This document shows positions 11,856 to 19,960 of a stretch of DNA of 64,000 bases, piece by piece. The notes under the pieces are model-generated. The model saw only the letters and a program-made list of their open reading frames with translations. It was not told the DNA's origin and searched no databases. This DNA comes from Streptomyces sp. NBC_00557. GTDB taxonomy: Bacteria; Actinomycetota; Actinomycetes; Streptomycetales; Streptomycetaceae. The translations under genes were made by a program, and so were the position numbers. The stretch spans positions 1,054,001 to 1,118,000 of the forward strand of contig NZ_CP107796.1 in NCBI RefSeq assembly GCF_036345995.1, written 5' to 3'. Each line of letters starts with the position of its first letter. Within the stretch, counting starts at the first letter, position 1.

Positions 11856-14800
11856 TTGAGATCCAGACGACGATCATCCATATCTTTGGCCGTCCTTGCG
11901 GCGTGCACGGCGCTGACGGGCGGCCTGCTGCAAGCCGTCCCGGCCACGGCAGTCCCCGCCTCTCCAGGCGGTCACAGCCCTGCCACAAGCCCCGCTCCGT
12001 CGCCGTCGCCTGCAGGACGGGTGGCCGATCCGGACAAGAGCCTGGGTGACGGGTGGAAGACATCCACGGACCGGGTGGTCACTGGCGTGGCTGACGCCAC
12101 ATCGTTCAAGATTCTTGTCGCGGACGAAGCCGACGCGTACCAGTGGAAGACTGCCGCGGCCTTGTCCGAGCCGGGCATGCCGGCGGATTCGTGGATCGGC
12201 AACACGTGCGTGATGGACCGCGACCATGTGGCTGCTGTGTACGCGCCCCGGTCGTTCACGAACAAACCGGACCTGATGCAGGGCGGCGCGTTCACGGCGA
12301 TCATCAACACCAGCACCGGTGACGTGACGAAGCTGCCGTTCACCGGGACACTCGCCTACTTCGACCCCTCCTGCAACCCGCAGACCCGCACGGCCGCGTT
12401 CACCGCCTTCCGTGACATGAACGACCCGGCCGCCACTCGGACCCGTGTCATGACCGTCGACACCGCCGGCAAAACGCTGAGCGTGTCGGCCACCAAGGGG
12501 GAAGTCACCAGCGCCGTACCCGTCAAGGACGGTGTGATCGGCGCGCTCAGCCGCCATCTGATCCACCTCGACCACAAGGGCAAGGTCAAGGACCTGCTCA
12601 CAGCCGGTGGCGCCCCGTTCGACATCCACCCCGTCAACAGCGGTGACGTCGCCTTCGTCGAGCGCAACGGCGCCAAGCGCGCCCGCGCCCGGGTGTGGAG
12701 TCCGAAGGGCAAGACCTCCGTCATCGCCACTGGCAAGCTCGGTGACCTCGACCTGGCGCGAGGCGGCTCCTCCAGCGTGTTCCTCGTCGGGCATCCCACG
12801 GGTGACACGCACACCTCAGGCAGCGGCATCACCCGGCTCAACGCCCCGGTGAACACAGACGTCTCCAGCCTGGGCCGGCTCGCCGTCGACCCTGTTCTCG
12901 CACCGGGGCTACGTGCGGGCATCGACCGGATCAAGAATGCCGGCAAGGGCTTCACACAGACCGAGCCCGCTTCACAGCACACGACGCCGGCTCCAGGCAT
13001 GCTGAAGACCGCCACGCCCCTGACGGTGACCTCCACCGCCACAAGCACCGGCACCAGGCTCAGCCAGCAGGTCACCCCCACGCCACCCAAGGCCGAAGCC
13101 CAGTTGTCTCCCGCCCTCGCCTCGGCTTCCAAGGCCCGCGCCGCAGCCGGCATCGGCTCAGGCAGGCACCCGCGATCGGCACGGGCCACCGCAGTGACGT
13201 CGATCGTGTCGCACGACCCCACCGACCCCGACCGCTGGTGCTCCGTCTCTCGCAACGACGTCAAGGCCCAGGCGTTGCAGCCCACTCCCAACCAGGTCGA
13301 GTGGGCTGTCGACATGGCGGTACGCGGTGACCTGCACGCCGGCTACCTCAACCAGGGCGGCTACCGCAACCAGGCCGGCCTCGGCACCATCGACCCGCAG
13401 GGCCTGTTCCCGCCGCCCACCCTGACCGGCGCGAGCAACGCGCGCATCCCCGTCAACGTGATGCTCGGCATCATGGCCCAGGAGTCCAACCTGTGGCAGG
13501 CCGAGTCCGGCTCCATACCCGGCCAGATGGGCAGCCCCCTGGCAGCGGTCGACGGCTACTACGGGCATCAGATCGATCCGGGCAATCCGGACTCGTACTG
13601 GAACATCAACTGGGACAAATCAGACTGCGGCTACGGCGTGGGCCAGGTCACCGACGGCATGCGCCTCAAGGGCCATGAGAAGCCGGGCGAAACCAGCCTG
13701 TCCCCAGCCCTGCAGAAACTCGTCGCCATCGACTACGCGACGAACATCGCCGCCTCCATGAAGATCCTCGCCGACAAGTGGAACGAGGTCCACAAGGCCG
13801 GCCAGACGATCACCGTCAACAATGACGACCCCTCCTACGTGGAGAACTGGTTCACCGCGGTCTGGAACTACAACCTCGGCTTCAACCCGCCCTCCCAGGC
13901 ATCGCAGCACGGAGGGCACTGGGGCCTCGGCTGGTACAACAACCCGGCCAACCCCATCTACGCCAAGGGCTGGGGCCATCCGTTCATGAACACCGACGTG
14001 GACGGCACCGACGCCAACCACGACGCCGCACACCCGCAGGACTGGCCGTACGAGGTGAAGGTGATGGGCTGGGCCGCCTGGTCCATCGACACCGGCTACT
14101 CCTACGCCACCTCCGGCCGCCAGGACTGGCCCGGCGAGTCCGGCTTCTCCTCCGCCGGCTTCCGCCCCGCCTACTGGAACGGAGCGAACCTGCCCGTCGA
14201 GATCAAAGGCGGCGCGCGCTACAACCGGGCACATGTCACGCCGGACCTCGACGTGTTCTGCAACTCCAAGAACAACTGCGACCCCAACACGCCGCCGGAC
14301 TGCGGCACCGCGGAGTGCTACGCACAGTACTGGTGGAACCAGCCCAACGCGACCTGGAAGACCGACTGCGCCTCCACCTGCGGCCACGAGAACATCAAGT
14401 ACCAGTCGCTGGTGTCGGAACCGGGACGCGGCTACCGCCTGAAGAACGGCACACCGGTGTGCTCCGGAGCACCCAGCGGCGCACAAGTGGTGGCCTCGGT
14501 GCCCAACGGCACCGAAACCTACGGCGACTGCGGTCCCGTCACCTCGTCCGGCAGCTTCCAGTTCACGTTCTACGCCGACACCATGGGCACGCACTTCAAT
14601 GCGAAAGCCGACCTGCACCAGGTCGGCGGCGGCTACGGCGGCCACTTCTGGTACGCCCACGAACGCGACACCCATCACCTCGGCGGCGACGGCGGAAGCA
14701 TGACCATCGACGGTGACTGGAAGCTGAACAAGCCCCTGGACAAGACACAGGCCATGGTCTACGTACACGTGCCGGACACCGGAGCGCAGACCACTCAGGC

Positions 14801-16385
14801 CGTGTATGAAGTCGTGACGGCCTTCGGAACCAGGAAAGTCACCGTCGACCAGTCCGCCAACGCGTCCAACAAATGGGTGTCTCTTGGCGCCTTCCGTTTC
14901 AACGATCGCATCCCCGAGGTCAGACTCTCCAATACCACCAGCAGCGGCAGCGCTGACAAGGACATCGCCTGGGGAGCGGTCGCCTTCGTGCCCGGCAACT
15001 TCGGCGTGTCCGGTGGCCGGATGGCAGGTCTCGAACTCCCCGACCCCGACTACAACGCCCCCGACGTCGACTTCATCGACGACGACCAGCAGAAGCAGCC
15101 GGCGCCCACCGGTCTGGTTACTCCTTCTACGGCCTCTTCACTCACGTCCGGCAACCAGTGCGCCAAGGGCCTGAAGAACGGCCAGAGCCGCCAGTGCGTC
15201 ACCTACGAGCCGCTCATCAAGCGCCCCTCCATGACGCGGACGGCCGGGACAGGTGCTCTGTCGACCACGCTCGTGCCGTGGTGCGCTCAGACCGGCTTGA
15301 CCCAGACCTACACGATCGAACGCCGCGAAGGGTGCCTCGCCTTCACCACTCTCGTCCACTGGACCAAGAAAGACCCCGACGGCGCCATCGAAACCGCGTC
15401 CGCCGCGTTCAACGTATTCGTAGAGACGAAGACGCAGAACAAGGCGACCTTCACGGAACGCATGTCGATCGTGCCCGTGGACATGGACACCGATCTCGGC
15501 GCCGTCTCCCTGGAGTACTGGCAGACCCCCTGCACCCCGGACTGCGACGCCACCTACACCACGAACTGGACCGACGCGACCTGGACAAGCCTGACCGACA
15601 AGCACTGGGCGTCCGCGACGAAGTCGAACACATGGACCACGCCGACCGCCGGCACCTCCGAGAAGTTCGACCGAGGCGTGTTCCTGAGCTTCAAGGCGGA
15701 CAGCCCCAATTGGCAAGGTGTTGTCCCCGTCGACAAGCCAGAGATCTCGCTGTTCGACCAAATCCGCTGCGACAACTCGGTGACCGTCCCCAACTCCACC
15801 GGATGCATCTTCTACAAGCACATACCGACATACACCGTGAACGATCGGAAGTACCCGGTCGCTGCTGCGTACTACTGGCTGCTCCGCGAGGAACTGCCGT
15901 CACACCCGGGCAGCGAGGAACACAAAACGCCGCTCCACCGGGAGATCGACCAGAGCGTGCGGGACAAGAACAGAGGAGTGGTGTGCCCCAACTCCTGGAA
16001 GCCGTACGACAAGGCGACTCCTGAGGCGACCACAAACAGCCCCGACGGCCGGCAATGCGACGAGTACCCCTTCGCGTCAACGAAGGAAAGCGGCGGTCAG
16101 TTCGTCGACAGCGGCGACGAGTGCATTCAGCTGTACGCCCAGAAGAGTGCCACTGACGGCAAGTGGCGCATGTACTACGACGACCGCCCGGGAGTCGCTG
16201 CGCCCACGTGGCAGGAAGTCTGCGGACGGGCATCGATGTCCGCGAAACAGAACGAAGGTGCGGGCCGCGACGTCGGCTCCTTCTACAAGAAGGCCCGCGT
16301 AGACGACAACGATCCCTTCTACATCAAGGCCCCGGACCTCGAGGGCTGTCGCCCCGATGAAGTCTGCGTGGTTCAGCCGCACTAG
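11856..16385 (+). CDS. Large secreted multidomain protein: transglycosylase-like + golvesin-type domain + NucA/NucB-like nuclease C-terminus
   Basis: A 1509-residue exported protein. TTG 11856 was preferred because CGGGGAA lies ~6 bases upstream and the protein then starts with a typical signal peptide (MRSRRRSSISLAVLAACTAL); a GTG at 11799 lacks a Shine-Dalgarno. A Pro/Ser/Ala linker is followed by a beta-propeller-like region (~60-400), then a soluble lytic-transglycosylase-like domain (~450-640; IMAQESNLW with a candidate catalytic Glu, GYGVGQVTDGM). A golvesin/Xly-type module is at ~925-1050 (VDQSANASNKWVSLGAFRF, DIAWGAVAFVP). The C-terminus has QCDEYPFASTKESG and QNEGAGRDVGSFYKKARVDD, matching the DNase NucA/NucB pattern including its Asp-Glu pair. 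GC is visibly lower than in neighbours. It may be a secreted nuclease or wall-penetrating toxin; the convergent SUKH gene supports a toxin/immunity reading. The domain assignments are from motifs only. Confidence 0.8.
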   Translation: MRSRRRSSISLAVLAACTALTGGLLQAVPATAVPASPGGHSPATSPAPSPSPAGRVADPDKSLGDGWKTSTDRVVTGVADATSFKILVADEADAYQWKTAAALSEPGMPADSWIGNTCVMDRDHVAAVYAPRSFTNKPDLMQGGAFTAIINTSTGDVTKLPFTGTLAYFDPSCNPQTRTAAFTAFRDMNDPAATRTRVMTVDTAGKTLSVSATKGEVTSAVPVKDGVIGALSRHLIHLDHKGKVKDLLTAGGAPFDIHPVNSGDVAFVERNGAKRARARVWSPKGKTSVIATGKLGDLDLARGGSSSVFLVGHPTGDTHTSGSGITRLNAPVNTDVSSLGRLAVDPVLAPGLRAGIDRIKNAGKGFTQTEPASQHTTPAPGMLKTATPLTVTSTATSTGTRLSQQVTPTPPKAEAQLSPALASASKARAAAGIGSGRHPRSARATAVTSIVSHDPTDPDRWCSVSRNDVKAQALQPTPNQVEWAVDMAVRGDLHAGYLNQGGYRNQAGLGTIDPQGLFPPPTLTGASNARIPVNVMLGIMAQESNLWQAESGSIPGQMGSPLAAVDGYYGHQIDPGNPDSYWNINWDKSDCGYGVGQVTDGMRLKGHEKPGETSLSPALQKLVAIDYATNIAASMKILADKWNEVHKAGQTITVNNDDPSYVENWFTAVWNYNLGFNPPSQASQHGGHWGLGWYNNPANPIYAKGWGHPFMNTDVDGTDANHDAAHPQDWPYEVKVMGWAAWSIDTGYSYATSGRQDWPGESGFSSAGFRPAYWNGANLPVEIKGGARYNRAHVTPDLDVFCNSKNNCDPNTPPDCGTAECYAQYWWNQPNATWKTDCASTCGHENIKYQSLVSEPGRGYRLKNGTPVCSGAPSGAQVVASVPNGTETYGDCGPVTSSGSFQFTFYADTMGTHFNAKADLHQVGGGYGGHFWYAHERDTHHLGGDGGSMTIDGDWKLNKPLDKTQAMVYVHVPDTGAQTTQAVYEVVTAFGTRKVTVDQSANASNKWVSLGAFRFNDRIPEVRLSNTTSSGSADKDIAWGAVAFVPGNFGVSGGRMAGLELPDPDYNAPDVDFIDDDQQKQPAPTGLVTPSTASSLTSGNQCAKGLKNGQSRQCVTYEPLIKRPSMTRTAGTGALSTTLVPWCAQTGLTQTYTIERREGCLAFTTLVHWTKKDPDGAIETASAAFNVFVETKTQNKATFTERMSIVPVDMDTDLGAVSLEYWQTPCTPDCDATYTTNWTDATWTSLTDKHWASATKSNTWTTPTAGTSEKFDRGVFLSFKADSPNWQGVVPVDKPEISLFDQIRCDNSVTVPNSTGCIFYKHIPTYTVNDRKYPVAAAYYWLLREELPSHPGSEEHKTPLHREIDQSVRDKNRGVVCPNSWKPYDKATPEATTNSPDGRQCDEYPFASTKESGGQFVDSGDECIQLYAQKSATDGKWRMYYDDRPGVAAPTWQEVCGRASMSAKQNEGAGRDVGSFYKKARVDDNDPFYIKAPDLEGCRPDEVCVVQPH

Positions 16386-16401
16386 CCGGTTGGAACAAGG
16401 T

Positions 16402-16435
16402 GGCGGTCCGGAGCAGTTTCCTGCTCCGGACCGCC
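16402..16435. terminator. Bidirectional hairpin terminator between the nuclease and SUKH genes
   Basis: A perfect 15-base inverted repeat (16402-16416 and 16421-16435) with a TTTC loop lies between two convergent stop codons (16385 and 16444). It can end transcription from both sides, so neither gene reads through into the other. Confidence 0.85.
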
Positions 16436-16443
16436 TCAGCGCT

Positions 16444-17079
16444 TTATGCCCACATCACGTGTGCATCATGACCTGCGCCGCTCACGCTTGGCGTCTGCGG
16501 TTCGGCATAGTCGGCAATCCGCATGGGAACTTCCTCCGTGAGAGATCTCAGAAGCTCCTGGAACATCTGATGAAGACTGTCCCAGACCTTCACCGGCGCG
16601 TCCGTGTCACCGGTCTGCAGGCCGTACAACACGTTCCCGAAACCGTCTCCGGCACGGTGATCGACGATGAGCTTCCCGCCCGTGAGATCAGAGGCGATCG
16701 GAACCCACCGTACGTGGAACGAGTACCCGTACACACCGTCGTAAATGTCACGTAGGTCAGGGTCTTCCGACTCGTTCGCATCGATCCACTCAGCGATGCC
16801 TTCCTCCATCCACCGCTGACCGTCACGCATTCCAGCCGAGGTGAGCAGGATGAAACCCCCAGGAAGGATTACCCCTGGGCCCGCATGGCTGGTGGCGGAC
16901 GACCCGTCATGACGCCGCAACCACGTCACGAGATCGGGATGCAGGTCGAACCGCCGGTCAGCAATGGCGTCGATATCATCCTGCGTAGCCGGAGGATTCA
17001 ACGCGGCATAATCCGCTGGAGCGTTAGCCTCCAGCCACGCATCGAGGTGGCCCAGTACGTCATCGAGTGAATCAGTCAT
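16444..17079 (-). CDS. SMI1/KNR4 (SUKH) family protein, candidate immunity protein
   Basis: A 211-residue cytoplasmic protein. LNPPATQDDIDAIADRRFDLHPDLVTWLRRHDGS is the typical start of a SUKH fold, followed by GVILPGGFILLTS and WVPIASDLTGGKLIVDHRAGDGFGNV (the latter spelled here only as positions ~120-145). SUKH proteins are frequent immunity factors for polymorphic toxins, including nucleases, and also appear as general regulators. The neighbour across a shared terminator encodes a secreted protein with a NucA/NucB-like end, so immunity is a reasonable inference. A TAGGGT -10-like box (17086-17091) ends seven bases before ATG 17079, so the mRNA may be leaderless. Its opposite orientation to the putative toxin is unusual for such pairs. 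Confidence 0.82.
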   Translation of the reverse strand: MTDSLDDVLGHLDAWLEANAPADYAALNPPATQDDIDAIADRRFDLHPDLVTWLRRHDGSSATSHAGPGVILPGGFILLTSAGMRDGQRWMEEGIAEWIDANESEDPDLRDIYDGVYGYSFHVRWVPIASDLTGGKLIVDHRAGDGFGNVLYGLQTGDTDAPVKVWDSLHQMFQELLRSLTEEVPMRIADYAEPQTPSVSGAGHDAHVMWA

Positions 17080-17209
17080 GCGACGACCCTAACAACTGCC
17101 AATCCATCACACTCCATTTCCGGCAGGCGCCCGAGCCAGCGACCGAGTGCAGTCGAGCCGATCACGACCGGGGAGTCCAGGCCCGCCCGACACTTTGCCA
17201 CCGAACGCG

Positions 17210-17415
17210 TTACCCGCGTCCCCTCCCCGTTTGCAGTGGCAGGTGCGGGCTTGGTGTTGTCGTCGTCGGCGCCAGGTGGACCAGTTCAGGATGTGGTCGG
17301 CGGGCGTGGGTCGGCGGTTGGTGAGGCAGGTGATCAACCGTCGTATTCCGGCGAGGCTGAGATGGATGAGCTGGGAGGATCCGTTTCTGCCGCATACGGC
17401 CTCCAGATGCGCGGT
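17210..17415 (-). pseudogene. C-terminal remnant of an IS701-like transposase
   Basis: On the minus strand the frame from ~17415 reads HLSLAGIRRLITCLTNRRPT, then PADHILNWSTWRRRRQHQAR and THC-type basic residues, the characteristic end of IS701/IS4-like Streptomyces transposases. An in-frame stop (17416-17418) lies immediately upstream and no start codon or catalytic DDE region is present, so only about 65 codons survive. It lies at the right edge of the lower-GC segment and is evidence of past insertion activity. The rest of 17080-17483 holds the SUKH promoter and nothing else recognisable. Confidence 0.7.
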
Positions 17416-17483
17416 CTAGGCCCCGAGCCGCGGTCGCGGCGCCCTGCCAAAAGGCGCGGGCGCCGGCGCCGCTGCCGCGTGCG

Positions 17484-18251
17484 TCAGGCCGGGACGGTGG
17501 CCGGCGTGGCGAGGTGGCGGGCGAGGAAGCGGACCGCGCTGTGGGCCTCGAAGCGGGGCAGTTCCTTGTGCTTGCCCGAGTTCACGTGCAGCGACTTCTC
17601 CTTCGAGGCGAAGGCGTCGAACAGGGCGAGGCCCTCCTCGCGGGAGATGTGCTCGTCGTCCCACTGCAGGTCGAACTCGACCGGGACGGTGATCTGCTTC
17701 GCCTTCTCGGCCAGGACGTCGGGCCAGTGCTGGCCGAAGACCGCGGCGGTGATCCTGGGTTCGGCGGCCACGAACGGAACGCCGATCGCGGTGCCCATGT
17801 TGAGTCCCCAGTAGCCGACCGGCCCGTCGGGGCCGATCTCCGGGAGTTCCTGGAGGGCGTCCAGGGCCGCCCGGTACTCGGGCACGGCGCGCTGCGCCAG
17901 GTGGTCGTTGTAGCGGACGACGATCGGGCCTTCCGGCTCGCCGGCCGCCCGCGCCCGGAACAGCTCGGCGATTTCCGCCTCGTCGTGTGCCGTGCGCGGC
18001 CGGTCGCCGTGACCGGGCGCGTCGAGGACGGCGACGTGGAAGCCGCAGCCGTTCACGAGGAGCTGGGCGCGGCCGGACATCGCCGGGTGCTTCTTGTGGT
18101 TGCCGCCGCCGTGGCCCATCAGGACGAGGGGTGCGCTTCCGGCCGCGGGGGAGGCCGGCGACCAGAGGACGCCGGGAACGCCGTCCACGGTGAAGTCGCG
18201 TTCGGTCATGCCGTTCGACGACGACTGGGCGGTGAACTGCAGAGAGTGCAT
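17484..18251 (-). CDS. Alpha/beta-hydrolase fold protein (dienelactone-hydrolase-like) with Asn at the nucleophile position
   Basis: A 255-residue cytoplasmic protein. The oxyanion-type loop LVLMGHGGGNHKKHP (~residues 43-57), the VAVLDAPGHGDRP strand and a late DAFASKEKSLHVNSGKHKE region carrying the candidate catalytic His are all present. At the nucleophile elbow, however, it reads GYWGLNMGTAIG, where active relatives have Ser (GxSxG). The codon is AAC, one base from AGC. It may therefore be catalytically dead or use another chemistry. ATG 18251 has AAAGG upstream. A 17-codon reading frame with a very strong ribosome-binding site lies 54 bases upstream on the same strand. Confidence 0.85.
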   Translation of the reverse strand: MHSLQFTAQSSSNGMTERDFTVDGVPGVLWSPASPAAGSAPLVLMGHGGGNHKKHPAMSGRAQLLVNGCGFHVAVLDAPGHGDRPRTAHDEAEIAELFRARAAGEPEGPIVVRYNDHLAQRAVPEYRAALDALQELPEIGPDGPVGYWGLNMGTAIGVPFVAAEPRITAAVFGQHWPDVLAEKAKQITVPVEFDLQWDDEHISREEGLALFDAFASKEKSLHVNSGKHKELPRFEAHSAVRFLARHLATPATVPA

Positions 18252-18305
18252 GGTGTGGCCTTTCGGGAGTGCCTGGGTGTGGAGGCGCTCCCGGCGGCAC
18301 CTGTG

Positions 18306-18359
18306 TCAGTCGCCGGCCGTGACGGGAAGGGGGAGCACCCACGTCGATACAGCGTTCAT
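18306..18359 (-). CDS. Putative 17-residue leader peptide upstream of the hydrolase
   Basis: ATG 18359 opens MNAVSTWVLPLPVTAGD and then TGA. It is preceded by GAGGAGGTGA, a near-perfect complement to the 16S rRNA 3' end, at ideal spacing. This is far stronger than the hydrolase's own site. It could be a regulatory leader or small peptide. No clear attenuator hairpin is seen before the hydrolase start, so any mechanism is inference. Confidence 0.45.
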   Translation of the reverse strand: MNAVSTWVLPLPVTAGD

Positions 18360-18555
18360 GGGTCTCACCTCCTCGGCCGGCGTCACGGTCGACTGCAGGC
18401 TAGCAGCACGGTGATCAGTCCTCCCGTCCTTTTTCCGGCCGTAGCCTTCCAGCCGTAGCCGCGGCTCCGGGCAGGGCTCGAGCAGGAGTCCGCCGGGCCC
18501 GGCCTGAAACGGGCGTGGTGTGCGGGCCACGTGGCACGGCGGCGTCCGGCGCGCG

Positions 18556-18580
18556 GCATGATGGGGCCCGGTCCGGGTAC
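18556..18580 (+). promoter_or_regulatory. Candidate SigB/SigF-family promoter upstream of the sigma factor gene
   Basis: GCAT (18556-18559), a 15-base spacer and GGGTAC (18575-18580) fit the Streptomyces SigB-family pattern GNNT-N14-16-GGGTA(C/T). It lies 56 bases before the sigma gene start, suggesting autoregulation or control by a related sigma factor. The rest of 18252-18636 holds the hydrolase promoter region and the short leader ORF. Confidence 0.5.
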
Positions 18581-18636
18581 GCGCAGAGCTACCGCCTGCT
18601 CACGGGAGCCGGCACGGACGGCAGGGAGGGCCAGTG

Positions 18637-19482
18637 ATGACGACGGCACCCGTCGGCACGACGACCGGCTCCGGCACGCAGTTGCCGCAGATCGCGGACC
18701 CCCAGAGGATCGCGCCGCAGGACGCCCGCGAGCTGACCCGGGTGTTCTTCGAGCGGCTCGCCGTCCTGGAGGAAGGGACCCACGAGTACCAGTACGCGCG
18801 CAACACGCTCATCGAGATGAACATGTCGCTGGTGCGCTTCGCCGCCCGCCGGTTCCGCAACAGCGGTCAGGACATGGAGGACGTCGTCCAGGTCGGCACG
18901 ATCGGCCTGATCAAGGCCATCGACCGGTTCGAGATCTCCCGCGAGGTCCAGTTCACCAGCTTCGCGGTGCCGTACATCGTCGGTGAGATCAAGCGGTTCT
19001 TCCGCGACACCTCCTGGTCCGTCCACGTGCCGCGCCGGCTGCAGGAGGCGCGCGTGGAACTGGCCAAGGCGAACGAGGAACTGCGCAGCCGGCTCGGCCG
19101 TTCGCCCAGGGTCAGCGAACTGGCCGCCCTGATGAACCTGTCGGAGGAGGAGGTCGTCGAGGCACAGATCGCGGCGAACGGCTACCAGTCCACCTCCCTG
19201 GACGCCGCCGTCAGCCACGACTCCGACGACGGCGAGGCGGCCCTCTCCGCGTTCATCGGCGAGGAGGACGGCGCCCTCGCGCTCGTGGAGGACTTCCACG
19301 CCCTCGCTCCGCTCGTCGCGGAGCTGAACGAGCGGGACCGGCGCATCCTCCATCTGAGGTTCGTCGAGGAGATGACCCAGGCCCGGATCGGTGAGGAACT
19401 CGGCGTGTCCCAGATGCACGTCTCGCGCCTGGTCTCCCGCCTGCTGGCGCGGCTGCGCTCGGGCATGCTCGCCACGGAGTGA
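18637..19482 (+). CDS. RNA polymerase sigma factor, SigB/SigF/SigG subfamily
   Basis: A 281-residue group 3 sigma factor. Region 2 reads NMSLVRFAARRFRNSGQDME then VQVGTIGLIKAIDRF and FTSFAVPYIVGEIKRFFRDT. Region 3 follows (VHVPRRLQEARVELAKANEE), and region 4 ends with TQARIGEELGVSQMHVSRLV, the -35-binding helix-turn-helix. Streptomyces carries many such paralogues controlled by anti-sigma kinases and PP2C phosphatases, and this one sits at the edge of exactly such a cluster. ATG 18637 was chosen over GTG 18634 because of spacing to GGGAGGG. The gene converges with the receiver gene 19 bases away. Confidence 0.93.
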   Translation: MTTAPVGTTTGSGTQLPQIADPQRIAPQDARELTRVFFERLAVLEEGTHEYQYARNTLIEMNMSLVRFAARRFRNSGQDMEDVVQVGTIGLIKAIDRFEISREVQFTSFAVPYIVGEIKRFFRDTSWSVHVPRRLQEARVELAKANEELRSRLGRSPRVSELAALMNLSEEEVVEAQIAANGYQSTSLDAAVSHDSDDGEAALSAFIGEEDGALALVEDFHALAPLVAELNERDRRILHLRFVEEMTQARIGEELGVSQMHVSRLVSRLLARLRSGMLATE

Positions 19483-19501
19483 GCCGGAGCGCCCGGCGTC
19501 C

Positions 19502-19960
19502 TCACCGCGGGGTGATGTCCTGGCGGGGCAGGCGTACGACGGTCACGAAGAACTCGTCGATCTGGCGGACCGCGGCGATGAACTGGTCGAGGTCGACGGG
19601 CTTGGTGACGTAGGCGTTGGCGTGGAGCTTGTAGCTGCGCAGGATGTCCTCCTCGGCGGAGGACGTCGTCAGCACGACCACGGGGATGTGGGCGAGGTCG
19701 GGGTCGGACTTGATGCGTTCCAGAACCTGCCGGCCGTCGTACTTGGGCAGGTTGAGGTCGAGCAGGATCAGGTCCGGGGTCGGGGCCTGGGTGTGCGCGC
19801 CGCGCCGGTAGAGGAAGTCGAGTGCCTCCTCCCCGTCGCGTGCGACGTGGAGGGTGTTGCCGATCTTGTTGTCCTCGAACGCCTCGCGGGTCATCAGCTC
19901 GTCGCCGGGGTCGTCCTCGACGAGGAGGACCTCGATGGGCTGTACGGCGGGGGTGGTCAT
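19502..19960 (-). CDS. Stand-alone CheY-like response regulator (Rcp1-type receiver)
   Basis: A 152-residue receiver domain with no output domain. The acidic pocket LLVEDDPGDE (residues ~12-20), phospho-acceptor Asp in DLILLDLNLPKYDG (~68), switch Thr in VVLTTSSAEED and Lys in AYVTKPVDLDQF (~120) are all intact. The spacing and the NLPKYDGRQVL motif match receivers that partner with phytochrome- or CHASE-type kinases. Its ATG overlaps the stop of the histidine kinase gene (ATGA, 19957-19960), so the two are translationally coupled and probably form a pair. Confidence 0.93.
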   Translation of the reverse strand: MTTPAVQPIEVLLVEDDPGDELMTREAFEDNKIGNTLHVARDGEEALDFLYRRGAHTQAPTPDLILLDLNLPKYDGRQVLERIKSDPDLAHIPVVVLTTSSAEEDILRSYKLHANAYVTKPVDLDQFIAAVRQIDEFFVTVVRLPRQDITPR

